Translations under genes and position numbers: made by a program
Assembly (NCBI GenBank): GCA_038501195.1
Contig: JBBPUQ010000008.1
Span: 3,916,501-3,980,500, forward strand
From: Nemania diffusa
Lineage: Eukaryota; Ascomycota; Sordariomycetes; Xylariales; Xylariaceae
Length of the DNA stretch: 64,000 nt
Reading direction: 5' to 3'
The notes under the pieces: model-generated
Seen by the model: only the letters and a program-made list of their open reading frames with translations
Databases searched by the model: none
What the model was told of the DNA's origin: nothing
Shown: piece by piece, positions 11,555 through 24,815 of the stretch
Layout of the letters: each line of letters starts with the position of its first letter
Position numbering within the stretch: the first letter of the stretch is position 1

Positions 11555-14500
11555 CTAGCTGAGATCAAAGCCCGCCCCGGACTGAACCGCATATAATAGC
11601 TTGGCCCTTAGAGTTGCGGCCGTCTTATACACCGGCAGCTTGAGTAGGTTAACGCAGGTGCTCGTGCTCGGAAGTCTTTCCTCGTCGGTACCGCCGTCTC
11701 GGATGCTGAATTGTGGCTTTAGTTGTGAGAAGCCTAGTAGTGGTGCTCTCGGCGTTGATGTGACGTATTTCAATACGTCTCTACGTTCCGAGTCCTTCAG
11801 TCTTCTCATCACGTCCCAGAAGAAGCAGATCGTGGGATGCTCTTGGCCATCATCACCGATGGCGTAGAGGCCGGAGTAGGAAGTATTCCGTCTGAGATCT
11901 TCAACATCTATCTCGGAACTATCACCACCGATGAGGCGCTGGAGCTCGGACTGGTTGAACATGGAAAGCCAAGAGGGGTTAATGATGGTACCCAGACCAC
12001 GAAGGAAGGCCTTTGTTTGTCTGTATTGTTGTGCAACAAGTCTATGGTTCGCGACGTATGATATATAAAGCGGTCGGTCCTTGTTCGTGACTGGTATGCT
12101 AGCGCCGTCTTTTCTCAACGGTCGAGTGATAGTGCGTCGATGGCTAGATTGATCCCACACAGAATCGGCGATGGTGAAGTCTAACGAGAGATCCGCTACA
12201 TCGCCAGGATAATTTTTCAGGCTCATCAATCCCTGGTAAAGCTCGGGATCAAGATCTCGCAAGTCATTGAGATTTGCTCGATAGTCTGTTGATGTACTCT
12301 GCCCCGAAGAAGCCCATTTAAGGAGGAAAAAGCTGGCGAACGAAATATCGATGAGGATTCCTTCATACATACATTTCCCAACTATACGGCCTAGGAATTC
12401 GTAGCGTTTCACTAGATCACCCACCACGTCTCTCCACTCGTCACTACCCTCCGTGACGCCGGTACTACGTAGCTTTGCTGCGATATCATCGAAGATGGAT
12501 GGGTTGGGATAAAGCAGGTTCTGGTTGTTCGAAACGAAGTAGGTGTTATCACCGTTACGTTCCGGGCCGAAAGCATCGTTAGTGACACTTATCAGAAACT
12601 CCTTCGTCACACCTCCACCATCGATACCTGCTTCCGGCTGGTCGAACTGGTCTACAAAGGTGATTTGAATGGGTTCCTTGAGCCCCTCACCTAAAGGGTA
12701 GAATTGGTCAAATGCATCGTCGAACACTCTTCCACGAGCGACTGTAGCAGTGTGACGGCCCAGGTATTGCCTCCTAAGCGCAGTAGGGCCATTAGGGCCA
12801 TCTTCACCCGATAATATGGCGAGTCGCCATCGATCGGGGTCAACGTGGCCGCCGCGTCGCTTAGATTTGTCTAAATGAACAAATTGCCGGAATACCTGAA
12901 CTCTCACCTCGAATGGGATGGCAAATGGCATATTCCGGAGAACTTCGAGTTTTGGCCTAATTGTGCTCTGAAACTCCTCGGAGTGTGTTGTTCGTAGTCG
13001 CCTGCGATCTGTTGACCGGGAAAGCCAGTCCCCGGCAAGATTATGAGAGGATGTTGAAGGATTATCTCCATCAAGGTCTTCGTTTTCATCCTCATCAGAT
13101 AACTCGTCATTTCGCAATTCCTCTAGTACGACAGCCGAGATAAATACACCCATGTCAAACTTTGCAGTCATAAGCCAGAAGTCCTTGGGGAGGAAAGATC
13201 GCCGTGAATCCCTCTCGTACAATGCGCGCATGGCGGACGATGCTACATCTCTAAGACCTAGTACATCCATGCCAGCAATGCCAGCAATCGAGGATGGAGC
13301 ATCCTTTGTATTGTCGACGGTAGGCCTCGAAGAATTAACACCCATCATGGCATCTAGACGTTCGGAAGTTGGTCTAGACCGCATGATATCAGGCAGGTTG
13401 TAATACAAGGGAAAACATAGATGTTTAAGGAAGTTGACAAGAAGTTTTAGTTCATCTAGGCTCAGGCTGCTGGCGCGGATTCTCTGCGTCGCCTGGCCCT
13501 GTTGTTGTACAGCTATATCTGTCTCGCGGGGTAGAAAATCCTCGTCGTCAGTAACTCGTAACAGGAAACTATACAGCTCTAGGAAGAGTAACAAAGTCCT
13601 CCATTCTAAGTCATGCACGGGATCTTGCTTGAGGAGCGCTGGAACAGAGGCAGTTTTTTCCTTGGCTTTTGCCTGTTGTACGATAGTTGTGAAAATATCG
13701 GTCTTGGATGCTGCCTCCCAGAAGAATTTTACGGATGGTAGAGTGGAGTTGTTTCCACCATCGACGGTCTGAACATCACCCTGGAAAAGACGCATCTTGA
13801 TATCGTCGCCATGAGTGGGGAAACACCGCAGAAGGACAAGAGTATATCCGGCAAGCAGGCTTGTGTCTTCAGATATACGGTTCGTAGTTGAAGCAGTGCT
13901 TTGTTTTATTAGTCTACGTAAACAAAAGGGGTATCATCTCGCGGCACTTACGAGGCGAACCGGTTTAGGAGGTCTGCAATGCCTTCTTCATTGACCAAGA
14001 AGCCGAGTTGATCGACCACATATTCAGGCAATGGCGCAAAATCTTGAATCTCGATATCTTCATCCGGGTCCGATGCGTACTCATCGTCTTTTTCTTGAGG
14101 ATTCGATCGTGATCTGATGTCTGATGCAAGAAATGACATCTGTAGATATAGAGCCTCTAGGTATCTGGAACCTCTAGACGTAGGTGCCGCCCTATTCAAT
14201 GCAACAAAATAGGCTAAAAGCCAGAGAAAACCATCTCCTATTACATTCTTGGGAAATCCGGGGGTCGAGAAAGCATAAACGATGCTCTGCGATAAGGCTC
14301 CAAGATCAAGAAGTTTTGCAATGGTTCCGGGTCTACGCTGTAAAAAACGTAGCCTTGGAGAGGTCAGGAAGGTATAAGCAAATGTCTGATATGCACCTAA
14401 ATCAGGGGCCGCTGCCGAAGAGTTAGTTTAGACGGTACCCCAAACAAATAATAGAAACACCGCATAGGCCAGCGAAGTACACAAGCTGTCACTGCAAAGG

Positions 14501-15307
14501 AATATAATCCTGGGCGTCGTCTGCATCAAGGTCAACTTACCGCTGTCTAGACTTGATGCTAAGGGGGCGACTACAGCCTCAGACAAGATTCGGTCCTGTT
14601 CCGTAGACGGGCTGGTAAGCGGGTGCTCGTCCGCAAGTCTTGCGAGAGCAACATAGTACAGTTTCAATACAGGTTTAATAGAGGCAGGCCGTTGCTTGAC
14701 GATATCGGTCGTAATGACGAGAAGGGTCCGTGATGAGCTCCCATCGCGCCTATTCGTTCCCTATTAGTAGAGTTTCTCGGGCAAATGATTGCGGACCGAA
14801 GCAGTCATACTTCTCTAAAGCCCTCACGAGAAGGCAAGCTAGCCGATCCCAGGAAATAGGATCGAATATACCTGAGTCGACTGCTATAGACGGGCTTGGA
14901 GAAAGACTCAGGAGATCGGAGATGAACAAGTCTAGACGCTGCTGGTCATCGGATCTGGTTGGCACAAGAATAGCAAGCAAGAGGGGGAACGCTTGTTTTA
15001 TTCGCGGGCGAGCAGCCTGGGGGAGAACGCGATGTCTGTACAAGGTGTCGTACTCTTGCCGCCGCAGATCCCGGAGCTGCCGGCGATCCCTATGGCCCCT
15101 CCATACTTTCTGAAGACGTTTGGTGGCAGCAAGTTCTTCTCGTTCGCGGTGTCTCCTTTCACGCTCAGCCTGGGCCTGGGCCACCGTTTTAGAAGCGCCA
15201 GACTGCGTGGGCGCCCAGCTAGAGTTGGCCCAAGGGTTTGTTTTGCGTTGCCCACTGAGGTCGACGTTTCGAGGCCGGCGAGACGAGCCCGTGAATGTGG
15301 GAAACAT
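11555..15307 (-). CDS. HUL5: HECT-type E3 ubiquitin ligase, HUL5/UBE3C family
   Basis: Four exons on the minus strand: 15307-14811, 14749-14541, 14411-13952 and 13898-11555, giving 1,169 residues. The start MFPTFTGSSRRPRNV is the conserved N-terminus of fungal Hul5 proteins; the upstream in-frame ATG at 15340 is less likely. A degenerate IQ-like helix (LQKVWRGHRDRR) lies near residue 65. The HECT domain occupies roughly residues 790-1169, with the family stretch EAGIDGGGVTKEFL and the catalytic Cys1137 in STCVNLLKLPVY. Intron 1 (14810-14750) has donor GTATGA and a CTACTAAT branch, and removes an apparent frameshift. Known role: proteasome-associated ubiquitin chain extension on partly degraded or misfolded substrates in nucleus and cytosol. 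It shares a 2.4 kb divergent spacer with PAB1. Confidence 0.93.
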
Positions 15308-17668
15308 AATGGGCCGCGTGAGTCGGCAGGGCTGTGTCAAAGGGCGTGTCCTCGAGAATGACAGAAAGATGTTGGTTGTCGGGCAACTCTACGGATCTGT
15401 CCGGACTCGGGTTTCTTCAACGAGAGAATGCACATAGGATCTCTTCACAAAATTGCCTTCGAAACCAGCATGCTGCCCTTCCGATGCTATGTAGGGAACC
15501 GTGCGGATGATGCCGTTTTGTGGACGGCTGCCTTGACGTAATGGTCCGAGTTCGTAGTACTTGTATGTTCCTGGTGGAGCAACGGATGTGAGTGAGTAGC
15601 AGGTTGGACGGGAAAGGTTGTGGATTATCTGGAGCTCGTGAGACTCGGAAGGTCGGTGTCGAGACAAAAAGGTGTTGGTCAACCTGGTACAAGCCCAAGG
15701 TGAGGTTTTGCGCAGTATCGGCTTTGCGCAGTGCGAGCAGCTCGCCTTGGATACAGGTATTGGGTGTCATTCATCGATGCTTCAGGTTACTTCCCTACAG
15801 GCTTACACAAGCTGAAGCTTCGGTAACATTCCAGTGGTACGACTACGACTACATAGGTACCTAGCCTCGACAAGGCAGCCCCTTGGCAATGTGTACACTA
15901 CTAAAGGTACCTAGTAGAGGAGCAGCTAGGCGATCCATGCACAATGCCCCATATTTCTGGTTTGATTACCTAAATTACGCCCTATTGATAAAGATACAGA
16001 TAGCGATAGCGATAGCGATAACGATAAAGCAGCGCAGCTATGATTGATACTGGGACGAGTTGATCGCGTAGGTAGATATAGACGTAGAAGATCTATTGTG
16101 GCTAGGTAGACACTCTCGTCTACCTACGTAGTAAGTGCCTATAGAGAGCTGACGACGACACATACCATCGCAATCGGCAACCTTAATGTAAACACTACCC
16201 AGGTATACATATACCCTTGCTATGGAAACCTCAATGTTTAAGCTGTTTTCCTTTCCAGAACCTTGTTTAATAAATTGGAATTTTGCACCACGAGCAGAGA
16301 CACGTGTTAGTTATCTTCGGTATACCATATAACCTTAGAGAAAACAATGACCTCATTTACCATACAACTGGAAAGACAAAATTAAGTGGATGTTTCCCTA
16401 GCTTTTACAAGTTCTCTGCCCATTTATCGTCCAGCCCAGTATTTTAGGTAATATCTAATATGTAGGTAGGTTATTGAACATTTGAAGGTCAGGTAACTGA
16501 ACTCACCGATAGTTCGTACAGAGTAGTAACTCCAGGCTTGGCATGGCACCCCGGAAGCCTGCACGATTGCCTGCACAAGATTGACGATTTAACTAAAGGA
16601 TACCACCGTGAAACGTCGTTGCCGCCCTAATAGCAGAGTATGTCTATGTATTTTTTAAGTCCCTCGATAGCTGTCATAGGGTACCTACCGGGTTGAGGTT
16701 AAGAGGTACACTAGTACTTAGTAGCGTGCCCCACCACTTTCCCATCGAATTTTTTTTGTGTGGTACACCCCACTTGCAAACTCAGTGTTGCCCGCCGGCT
16801 GTTACTGCCACTGGCGCCTTTCGGAGGTGCTGCTTGCTAGGTACCTACCTACATAGTAGGTTTGCTGGTGGCTGCTACATGCTGTGCTAGCATGTAGGTA
16901 CGCGACTAAGGCAAGGTGCAAGGTGAGAACACAAAATTTCTGTCGCCTACCTACAAGAGGACCCTCCTCCTCCTTCCCTTCTCCTTTCTCTCCCTCAACG
17001 ACAACTTTATCCGCCGTTTCGTCGCCCATAAACCCCCAAAAGAGATTTCAGTTTTAGAGCACGATCTTCCCAGTTCGTGCCTTATTCCTGGTCTCGCCCA
17101 AATACAACAACCAAAAACACCAAAAAAATTCGGAAAATCACAAAAACCACACACCTCTCCACCGCCATATCTACACCACCTCTCTCCTCCAGCGCCCGCC
17201 CACACACCTGTCCTCCCTTCTTCTACGACTCCCTTCTATCTGCTCAATCAAGCCCCGACCGCCATTCTATTGCATATTTTCTTCTCAACGCACATCCGTC
17301 TTTGATACACGGATCTCGGACTAGGTTTAACCCCTCGCATACCTACCAGGAAATAAGCTAAAAGTGAGTTGTTACGTTTGCTCGCTTCTTCGGTCTTTTG
17401 CGGCAGCTCTCGATGTGGCGGCCTTTGTTGTCTGTCAGACCCGGTTGTTTGCTGAGGACCGTATCAATCTTGAGGCCCATCGCTCTACCACTTACCAAAC
17501 CACTTGGATTGATGAGCCGTTGATTGTTTTCTTCATTTCCACATGCTGCAAACACGTGCCTGTGGCCTTCTTCACCCGTATCTACAAGCCCTTTGTTGCT
17601 TGGAATTGTCATTTTCCGTTTGCCTCTAACCTGTGGTTGAATAGCCGAGTCAATTAATCACCATCAAG
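15308..17668 (+). promoter_or_regulatory. HECT/PAB1 divergent promoter and long PAB1 leader
   Basis: Divergent 2.4 kb spacer. The PAB1 side carries a long C/T- and A-rich leader: pyrimidine tracts at 16966-17000, an adenine-rich stretch from about 17098 to 17152, and a probable leader intron starting at a GTGAGT donor at 17364. Its acceptor is either TAG at 17644 (after a TCTAAC branch) or CAAG at 17668, directly before the ATG. The A-rich stretch is where Pab1 could bind its own message, as in other eukaryotes. No other gene was supported; small reading frames here lack motifs. Confidence 0.5.
15999..16026. repeat. GATAGC hexanucleotide microsatellite
   Basis: Three perfect GATAGC units (15999-16016), then GATAAC and GATA. 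It lies in the HECT/PAB1 spacer and is non-coding. Confidence 0.9.
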
Positions 17669-20043
17669 ATGTCTGCTACTACTGCTACCGGCGCTGTTGA
17701 CCAGCTCGCCAACGAGCTTAGCAACACCTCTCTCAACGGTGATGCGCGACCTGCTGCCATCGACACTAGTGTCGCACCCAACTTGAATTCCGACGAGCCG
17801 GACACCGCTGGCCCTACCCCCAGCTCGGCTCAGACCCCCCATCCTGCGGCCTCCGCCTCTCTCTACGTCGGCGAGCTTGACCCTACTGTCACCGAGGCTA
17901 TGTTGTTCGAGCTCTTCTCTCAGATAGGTTCTGTAGCCTCGATCCGCGTTTGCCGTGATGCCGTCACTCGCCGCTCCCTTGGATATGCCTACGTTAACTA
18001 TAACACCACTGCTGATGGCGAGCGTGCTCTGGATGAACTCAACTACACCCAAATTAAAGGTCGCCCCTGCCGCATCATGTGGTCTCAGCGTGACCCTAAT
18101 TTGCGCAAGAGCGGTCAGGGCAACATCTTCATCAAGAACCTCGATGCCGCCATTGACAACAAGGCTCTTCACGATACGTTTGCCGCTTTTGGTAACATTC
18201 TTAGCTGCAAGGTTGCCCAGGACGAGACTGGCAACTCAAAGGGCTACGGTTTCGTTCATTATGAGACCGACGAGGCCGCTGCTGCGGCTATTAAGCACGT
18301 CAACGGGATGTTGCTCAACGAGAAAAAGGTCTACGTTGGCCATCACATCCCCAAGAAAGATCGCCAGAGCAAGTTTGAGGAGATGAAAGCCAACTTCACA
18401 AACGTTTACGTCAAGAACATTAGTCCCGATGCGAGTGACGATGACTTCCGCGACCTCTTTGAGAAGTATGGAGATGTCACTTCTTCTTCCCTTGCCCGTG
18501 ACAATGAGGGTAAATCGCGCGGCTTTGGCTTTGTCAACTTCACCACACATGAGAGTGCTGCCAAGGCAGTTGATGAACTGAACGGCAAGGACTTCCAAGG
18601 TCAAGATCTCTATGTTGGTCGTGCCCAGAAGAAGCATGAACGTGAGGAAGAGCTACGCAAATCGTACGAAGCGGCGCGCCAGGAGAAAGCCAACAAATAC
18701 CAGGGCGTAAATCTGTATATCAAGAACCTAGATGATGAGGTTGATGATGACAAGCTGCGCCACATGTTCTCCGAGTTTGGCCCCATCACCTCAGCCAAGG
18801 TTATGCGTGATACTCTTCTTGAAGGAGAGGAGGATAAGGAGGGTAAGGATAAGGAGAACCAGAAAGAAGAGGTTGATGAGAGCAAGGAAGAGGGCGACAA
18901 GAAAGAGAAGAAGACCGATAAGAAACTCGGCAAGAGTAAGGGTTTTGGCTTTGTATGCTTCGCCAACCCCGACGATGCCACCAAGGCCGTTGCCGAAATG
19001 AACCAACGCATGTTTAATAACAAGCCTCTGTATGTGGCTTTGGCTCAGCGCAAGGACGTTCGGAAAAGCCAACTCGAGGCTAGTATTCAGGCCCGCAATC
19101 AACTTCGACTGCAGCAGGCCGCGGCCGCAGCCGGCATGCCTCAGCCTTACATGCAGCCCCCTGTATTTTACCCTCCCGGCCAGCAGCCCGGCTTTCCGCC
19201 TCAAGGTGGCCGCGGAATGCCGTTCCCCGGTGGCATGGGCATGCCAGGTGTTCAGGGCGGCCGACCTGGCCAGTTTAATCCCGCCTATGGATCCCCCCAA
19301 GGTGGTCGAAATGGAGCTATGCCGCAGCAGATGCCTCCCAACATGTACATCCCCGGGCAGTTTCCTCCCGGAGCTCCATATGCCCAGCCTGGCAATCCTC
19401 AGTTCATCGCTGCCATGGCTCAAGCACAACAGGCTGCTCTAGGTGGCGGCCGCGGCGTACCGGGTTCTCGCGGACCTATGCAAGGCATGCCTGGAAACAT
19501 GGGCATGCAGGGCCCGGGTGGCATGCCTGGATACCCACCTAACACACGACAAGGTGGCCAAGCTGGCCGTGGTGGCGCCAACAATCGTAACGGTCAGCAG
19601 GGTGGCCAGTTCCCGCAGGGGGGGCGTGCTGCACCCGGTCAACAAGCCGGCAGTGCTCCCGCTGCCGCTGCTCCCCAAGAGTTGACTCAGGGCTCAATCC
19701 TCCAATCACAACTGCAGGCGCATGCTGGCAACCCCGGACAGCAGAAGCAAATGCTGGGTGAGGCCATCTTCCCGAAGATTGCCGCCATCCAACCCGAACT
19801 CGCTGGCAAGATCACCGGTATGCTTCTGGAGATGGATAACGCAGAACTCGTTCAACTGTAAGTACACGCTAGTTATATCGTCGTATACTATACTAACATT
19901 TTCCCAGTGTGGACGACGATGCGCAGCTTCGCGGTAAGGTTGATGAGGCGATGGCTGTTTACGACGAGTACGTCAAGACCAACCAAGGCCCTGGAGAAGG
20001 CGAGGCTCCCAGCAAGGAAGAGAAGGCCGAAGACAAGGCCTAA
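17669..20043 (+). CDS. PAB1: Poly(A)-binding protein Pab1
   Basis: Two exons, 17669-19857 and 19908-20043, joined through a GTAAGT...CAG intron with a TACTAAC branch; 774 residues. Four RRMs are visible: about 64-141, 152-229, 244-321 and 347-463, each with RNP2 and RNP1 signatures ([56 protein letters not shown]). RRM4 contains a Lys/Glu-rich insertion of about 38 residues (383-420). Next come a Pro/Gly/Gln/Met-rich linker (about 485-665) and a C-terminal MLLE (PABC) domain with [20 protein letters not shown] spanning the intron. Known role: coats poly(A) tails, stimulates translation, and recruits Pan2-Pan3 and eRF3. Partner genes PAN2 and eRF3 lie about 35-46 kb to the right. The start has a good context (CATCAAGATGTC). 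Confidence 0.98.
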
Positions 20044-22658
20044 GCCTGGTACTACTCAACCGGATTATGAATTATGTGGCTCGGGCTTCTCTCTTCGGCT
20101 ATTGGTTTTGATGCTTCATTTTTAAAGCATAGTTGATTTCCGCGAATCGGGCTCGGAAAAGTTACTGGTGATGCCGACTATGATCAGACGGTGGTTTGCA
20201 GCATGGATCACGGGCATTTTTTTCTTTCATTTTTTTTTTCTGTGGCGGATACTCAGCCATCGCTGATCCCCATGCAATGTTGGCCAGTATCTCGCCAGCG
20301 CATATGAGGGAACTCGGCGTATGTGTTTTCATGTATTGATAAGCCCTGTGCTCTCTGTTGGGGAGCATTGGCTGGATGTTCGGGTTTCACGACAGGCGTT
20401 TAATGGTCACGCTCGGTCAGCTCGTGGACTTGATGCCTCGCACCGGACGGAATGTGGCGGCACCATGGTTTTCAACCAAAATACCCCTTAAGGTTGCCGG
20501 TGGGAGGATAGAACTTGATCTGCTAATGAGAAAAAGTCATTCATAAGCTTATTTGTGTCCACAAGCACGTGAAATGTGGCCGTTTTGCTTAGATGCTCCT
20601 TCATATGACGGGGACTAGATGCAATATTTTTTACGAACTACCTACGGTACTCTAGGTCTCAGGACATGCCTAATTGTTGGGCAGGTTGAATAGATAAGAG
20701 TATTCGCGATCAGTGATACATGATGACCAAGGTCAATTTGTAGAATGCTGTGCTCCGCTTGTTTCATGACGAGTATTTCTCATATGTTTAGCATACTGCG
20801 TCGTGCTGGGTCGCTAGTAGTTATGTGGTCTCGGCCCGTCAGTCGATAGATTGCATGATTTGATTCACAAATGGCCTTGCGCGGATCCGATAACGGTTTC
20901 CAAGTTGGGAGTTCAACGTCGCATCGTTTGGTAATTGGGTGCTTACAACTTACAAGTATCCATTGGCCGATAGCAGCTGGCTTGGGGACTCGAATGTACA
21001 TCATTATTGCTCGATCCGACCTTACCGACCTCTTAGATAGGCCACCCATGCTGTACGAGTCCGTTTGTATACCCTCGTTTCGTATGGTCTCGGTACTCTG
21101 TATGCACCTATTAAAATCCCTGCCTGCTTCTGAGAGGTAAACTAGCCTAATTATAGAAATACTGGTGGTATGGGCTTGGGGAGCCTGTAGGCGGCATCTA
21201 CATGTACCTTCTCATTACAAATTAGCGAATAGGTACACAAACCCGAGTACGTAAGGTATGAATAATACCTACGCATACTGCATTGTAGGCACTCCCGAGA
21301 GGAAAAACTCCAAGAAAATCAAGCAAAGAAGAGTTAAGGGAGGTTCCACTCTGTCCAGCGCATATCATTTTAGCACTTAGGTAGGTAGACTGCCTGTGCC
21401 TACCTCCTACAGAGTACCTGGACACACTGGACACGCCACCTACACAATTCCATACAGTACCTGCCTACCTACTGTATTCGTACGAAACTCGTACGAACCC
21501 ACTCAGCCGGCCATCTCCTTTCCTTTCCCCTCATGCTCACATCCTGATTCCTGAATCGAACTGAGAACTGAACCGATCAAGGTATGGAAATAAATACCTG
21601 CCGACCTGCCGACCTGCCTATTAATTAGCCCAGTAGTACAGAATATCTACCCGAGTTGCTGTTCTTTTCAACACAGTGTGCATGTGCGTGCGTGCGTGGC
21701 CTTGACTTTGACTCTCCTTCTCTGGACGCTGCTCTGCTCTCAAATCATTCTTGCGGTTGATCGTTAGCCCCTCTCTTGGCCAGACCAACCTAACCTCGCT
21801 CCGCTTGTCACGGCATACCTCTACTTGTACATGTGCCGCCTTCCACATACCACCAGATACTTTACTAGGTAAGGACTTCCCACTAAATAAATAGCACCAT
21901 CAGGCCGCGACGCTAGGCGTGCTTCGTAACTTCTCGATTCTACAGAGTTACAGCAGGTACCAGGTATCTACTGTACAGAATACAGAATACGGGTAGCCTC
22001 GACGTAGGTGCCTGCCCGAGCCCCCTTCCTCACGGGTCACTACGAATGACCGCACGTGGCTCCCAATTCAAAGACCCCAGTACGGTACTAATAGCTTCCA
22101 ATTCGACTAGCAGGCCCCTCACTCGGCGACTTCTGGCGCAGTTAACCCAGGATTTTTTTTCCCGGGGTAGAGCTATGAGCGAAGCGCAATTGTTCCACTT
22201 GTCTTCGGTACATCTCCTCTAGATAGAGACGCACGACAAAGGCGATACGGCTTCTAGCTCCAACTTGACTTAATCCCGTTTTTCCAACCGCAAACGATGC
22301 TCGGTCCGTTCAATTACCATAGCAGACGACCCACCATTATTCCACGATAACATTAGCCTGGGGAATCTCTACTAGCTGACTCTTGCAGCTGCAAATATCA
22401 TATTTACTCTATTATCTCGACTACTCCCAACCGCAGGGGACCAGTCACGCGCGCACGTTCGAGAAGTACCAAGCGAGCGCGGATTGACAACTCCCAGTTG
22501 CAGTCAGCCTAGCTGCTCTGTTCGTTCTATCTTGTTACCTAGCGTCTAGCTGAGGTCGCCCCTTTACGCCCACAAGATACCTCTCTACCAGGTATTCAGA
22601 CTCACCTCGGAACCTACACGACTTTTAAAAAAGGGGGGAGAGAGAGAGAGACGGCACC
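20044..22658. other. Intergenic between PAB1 and USP-domain gene
   Basis: About 2.6 kb holding the PAB1 3' UTR on the left and a long promoter/leader of the USP-domain gene on the right. It is rich in TAGGTAGG/CCTACCTA words (21378-21405, 21459-21474) and has an AG dinucleotide tract (22637-22650) just before the next ATG. No coding sequence was recognised. Confidence 0.5.
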
Positions 22659-24815
22659 ATGGCGGGTAAACGGCAGCCTATTTCGCTCGAGGCAGCGCTG
22701 GAAGAAGAGCGAAAGGAGATTGAGAGCTTGATGTCTATGCCGCAAGCCTCGAGACGGGCGCCCTCAGTCGGGCCACGATCCCCGTCCCCCTACATGAGGT
22801 CTCCCGTTCGCAGCATGCTGGATATCGACAGCCCTCCGCCGCCGCGGCAGGTTACTCGAAGCATGCTCGACATCGACACCCCTCTTCCTACGGCCTCGAG
22901 CGCCCATACATCTCCTACACTTCATTCCAAAATACCCATCCTGGAAAACCCCCCACGCACCCGGAGTATGTCCGATGCAGCTTCAAATCCTGCCCCAGAC
23001 CTAGGTCCTCGCTCGCCGGCCCTCGTGAGCCCAAGAAACACAGACCCGACGTCTGCCTACAAGTTTCATGACATTCTGCCGACAAATGTAGGACAAGCTT
23101 TACCCCACAAGCGTGGCTCAGGTGGTGCGGCCCGGGCAGGGTCCCTTGGTGAGGCTCTTCGTGGATCTGATCTCTCTAATCTAGTGCTTCCAGGCGAGCC
23201 TGGGCGCCCCTTTGCATTTCGGAAGAATAAGTCCAAGTCGCCAAACAACCGATTTTCCCTTCGGTCGAGCTCACCTTTCGGGAACGCCTCTACCAAACGT
23301 TCTCCGCCTCAGCAAGGTAATACATATATGTTGGATAGTGGTGAAATTTTCGATATGAATAATGCTTATCGCCGCCTTTCGGATGCGAATTTGATCTATG
23401 GAGGTTCAAGTCTAGCTCCATTGGCTCGCAAAAAGGTAGACGACTCGGATGGCTATGGACGGATTGCTAAGGACAATTTGAGCCCTTACGGGGAGTTGCT
23501 GCCAGACGAGAGCGAGGACGACGCGGCGAATTCCTCGGACGAAGAAAATGAGAGAGGTAGGAAACTCACGACACGAGCCGAGTCGGAAGACGATCAATCC
23601 GCCCCATCTGGGGCAGCGAGAAGCCTAATGGCTGCTGTTGAGGACGAACGTAGGTATTCCCCGATGTGATTAGCAAGGCTTAGAAACTAAGCATACGAGT
23701 AGGCAAGCAGGTGGCCGTGCAACCGCGATACAGGTCTCTATTTGATGATCCATCGATTACGGTTACAAGCCCTAATGGGGAGAGGTTGAGACCGAAATCA
23801 AAACAGGTGGTTCAGCCAACCACCAGCTTCGACCAGGATCCCGTTTCAGGGACGCATACACCGTTAGACCCGGAGCTCGATGCTGACGTAAATGCGATCA
23901 AAGCAGCACAAAACCTCCAGCTCTCTTTAACACCCATATACTCGACGCCAGAGGTTCATCGTTCGATCCGAATAATCTACCGAGGTGAATTCTCTAAGAT
24001 TCAGAAAGAAGCCGAGGAGGAGCACCGTCGTCTGAGGAAATATCTAGTGGCGACAGACCTGAGTGACGAGTCTACTCATGCGCTGGAATGGGCCATTGGA
24101 ACCGTACTCCGCGACGGTGATACCCTCATCGCCATGTACTGCATAGACGAGGAGACCAGTGGTTCGGTTGACGTAGGCGGTTTCGTGCCCGATGACCCGA
24201 AATCCATGAAAGAGCAGGCCGCAGCGGTCAGTGCTTTAGCCAAAGCAACCAACGCGCGGGCGAGCCAGAGCAGTGGCAGTCCAAGTTCTTTCGCTTTCGG
24301 CCGAGCCACTAACTCGCCGCGCTTGCGGGCGGCTGACGGTGGTAGCGCCACCTCGTCGCCAGCACCGGGATCGAGAAACAAGGGTAGGATGGAAGAAGAG
24401 AGGGATCGAGCAATTGCCGACATTACGGAGAGGGTGTCAAAGCTGCTACGGAAGACACAGCTCCAGGTACGAGTTATTGTGGAGGTGATCCACTGCAAGA
24501 ACCCGAAGCACCTTATCACAGAGGTGATTGACCTAGTCAACCCCACGCTCGTTATTCTTGGAAGTCGAGGCAGAAGCGCTTTAAAGGGGTAAGGCCAACA
24601 CAGTGATACCGTTAGCGGATGGTAAGCTAATTGCAGGTCACAGCACTCTCCTAGGGTCCTTTTCCAACTATCTAGTGACCAAGAGCTCGGTACCAGTCAT
24701 GGTGGCGCGCAAGCGGCTGCGTAAGAAGAGTAAGTATCAACCACCGCCGATGAAACAGGTCAACAATCTCGCCAACCCGTCAGCGCGGAGCCTAGAAATG
24801 GCGAGGATCGACTAA
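22659..24815 (+). CDS. Universal stress protein (USP) domain protein with long disordered N-terminus
   Basis: Three exons, 22659-23649, 23703-24588 and 24644-24815, giving 682 residues. The first 400 or so residues are low-complexity, Ser/Pro/Arg-rich and contain two near-identical SMLDIDSP/SMLDIDTP motifs. The USP domain follows (residues about 440-650): LRKYLVATDLSDESTHALEWA, then a Ser/Ala-rich insertion, then VIVEVIHCKNPKHLI. The ATP-binding motif G-x2-G-x9-G-S is formed at G617, G620, G630 and S631. I chose the acceptor ending at 24643 because it restores the nine-residue spacing exactly; the nearer acceptor at 24635 would make it eleven. The family binds ATP and is linked to stress responses; this large fungal form has no assigned function that I can state. 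The tail is basic (RKRLRKKSK). Confidence 0.9.

Noticed and set aside
14741..14760. Frameshift in the HECT gene near its first exon end
   Set aside because: A standard intron (14810-14750, GTATGA donor, CTACTAAT branch) restores the frame, so the gene is intact.
24636..24643. Nearer acceptor for the last USP-gene intron
   Set aside because: It would lengthen the ATP-binding loop from nine to eleven residues; the acceptor at 24643 gives the exact motif.
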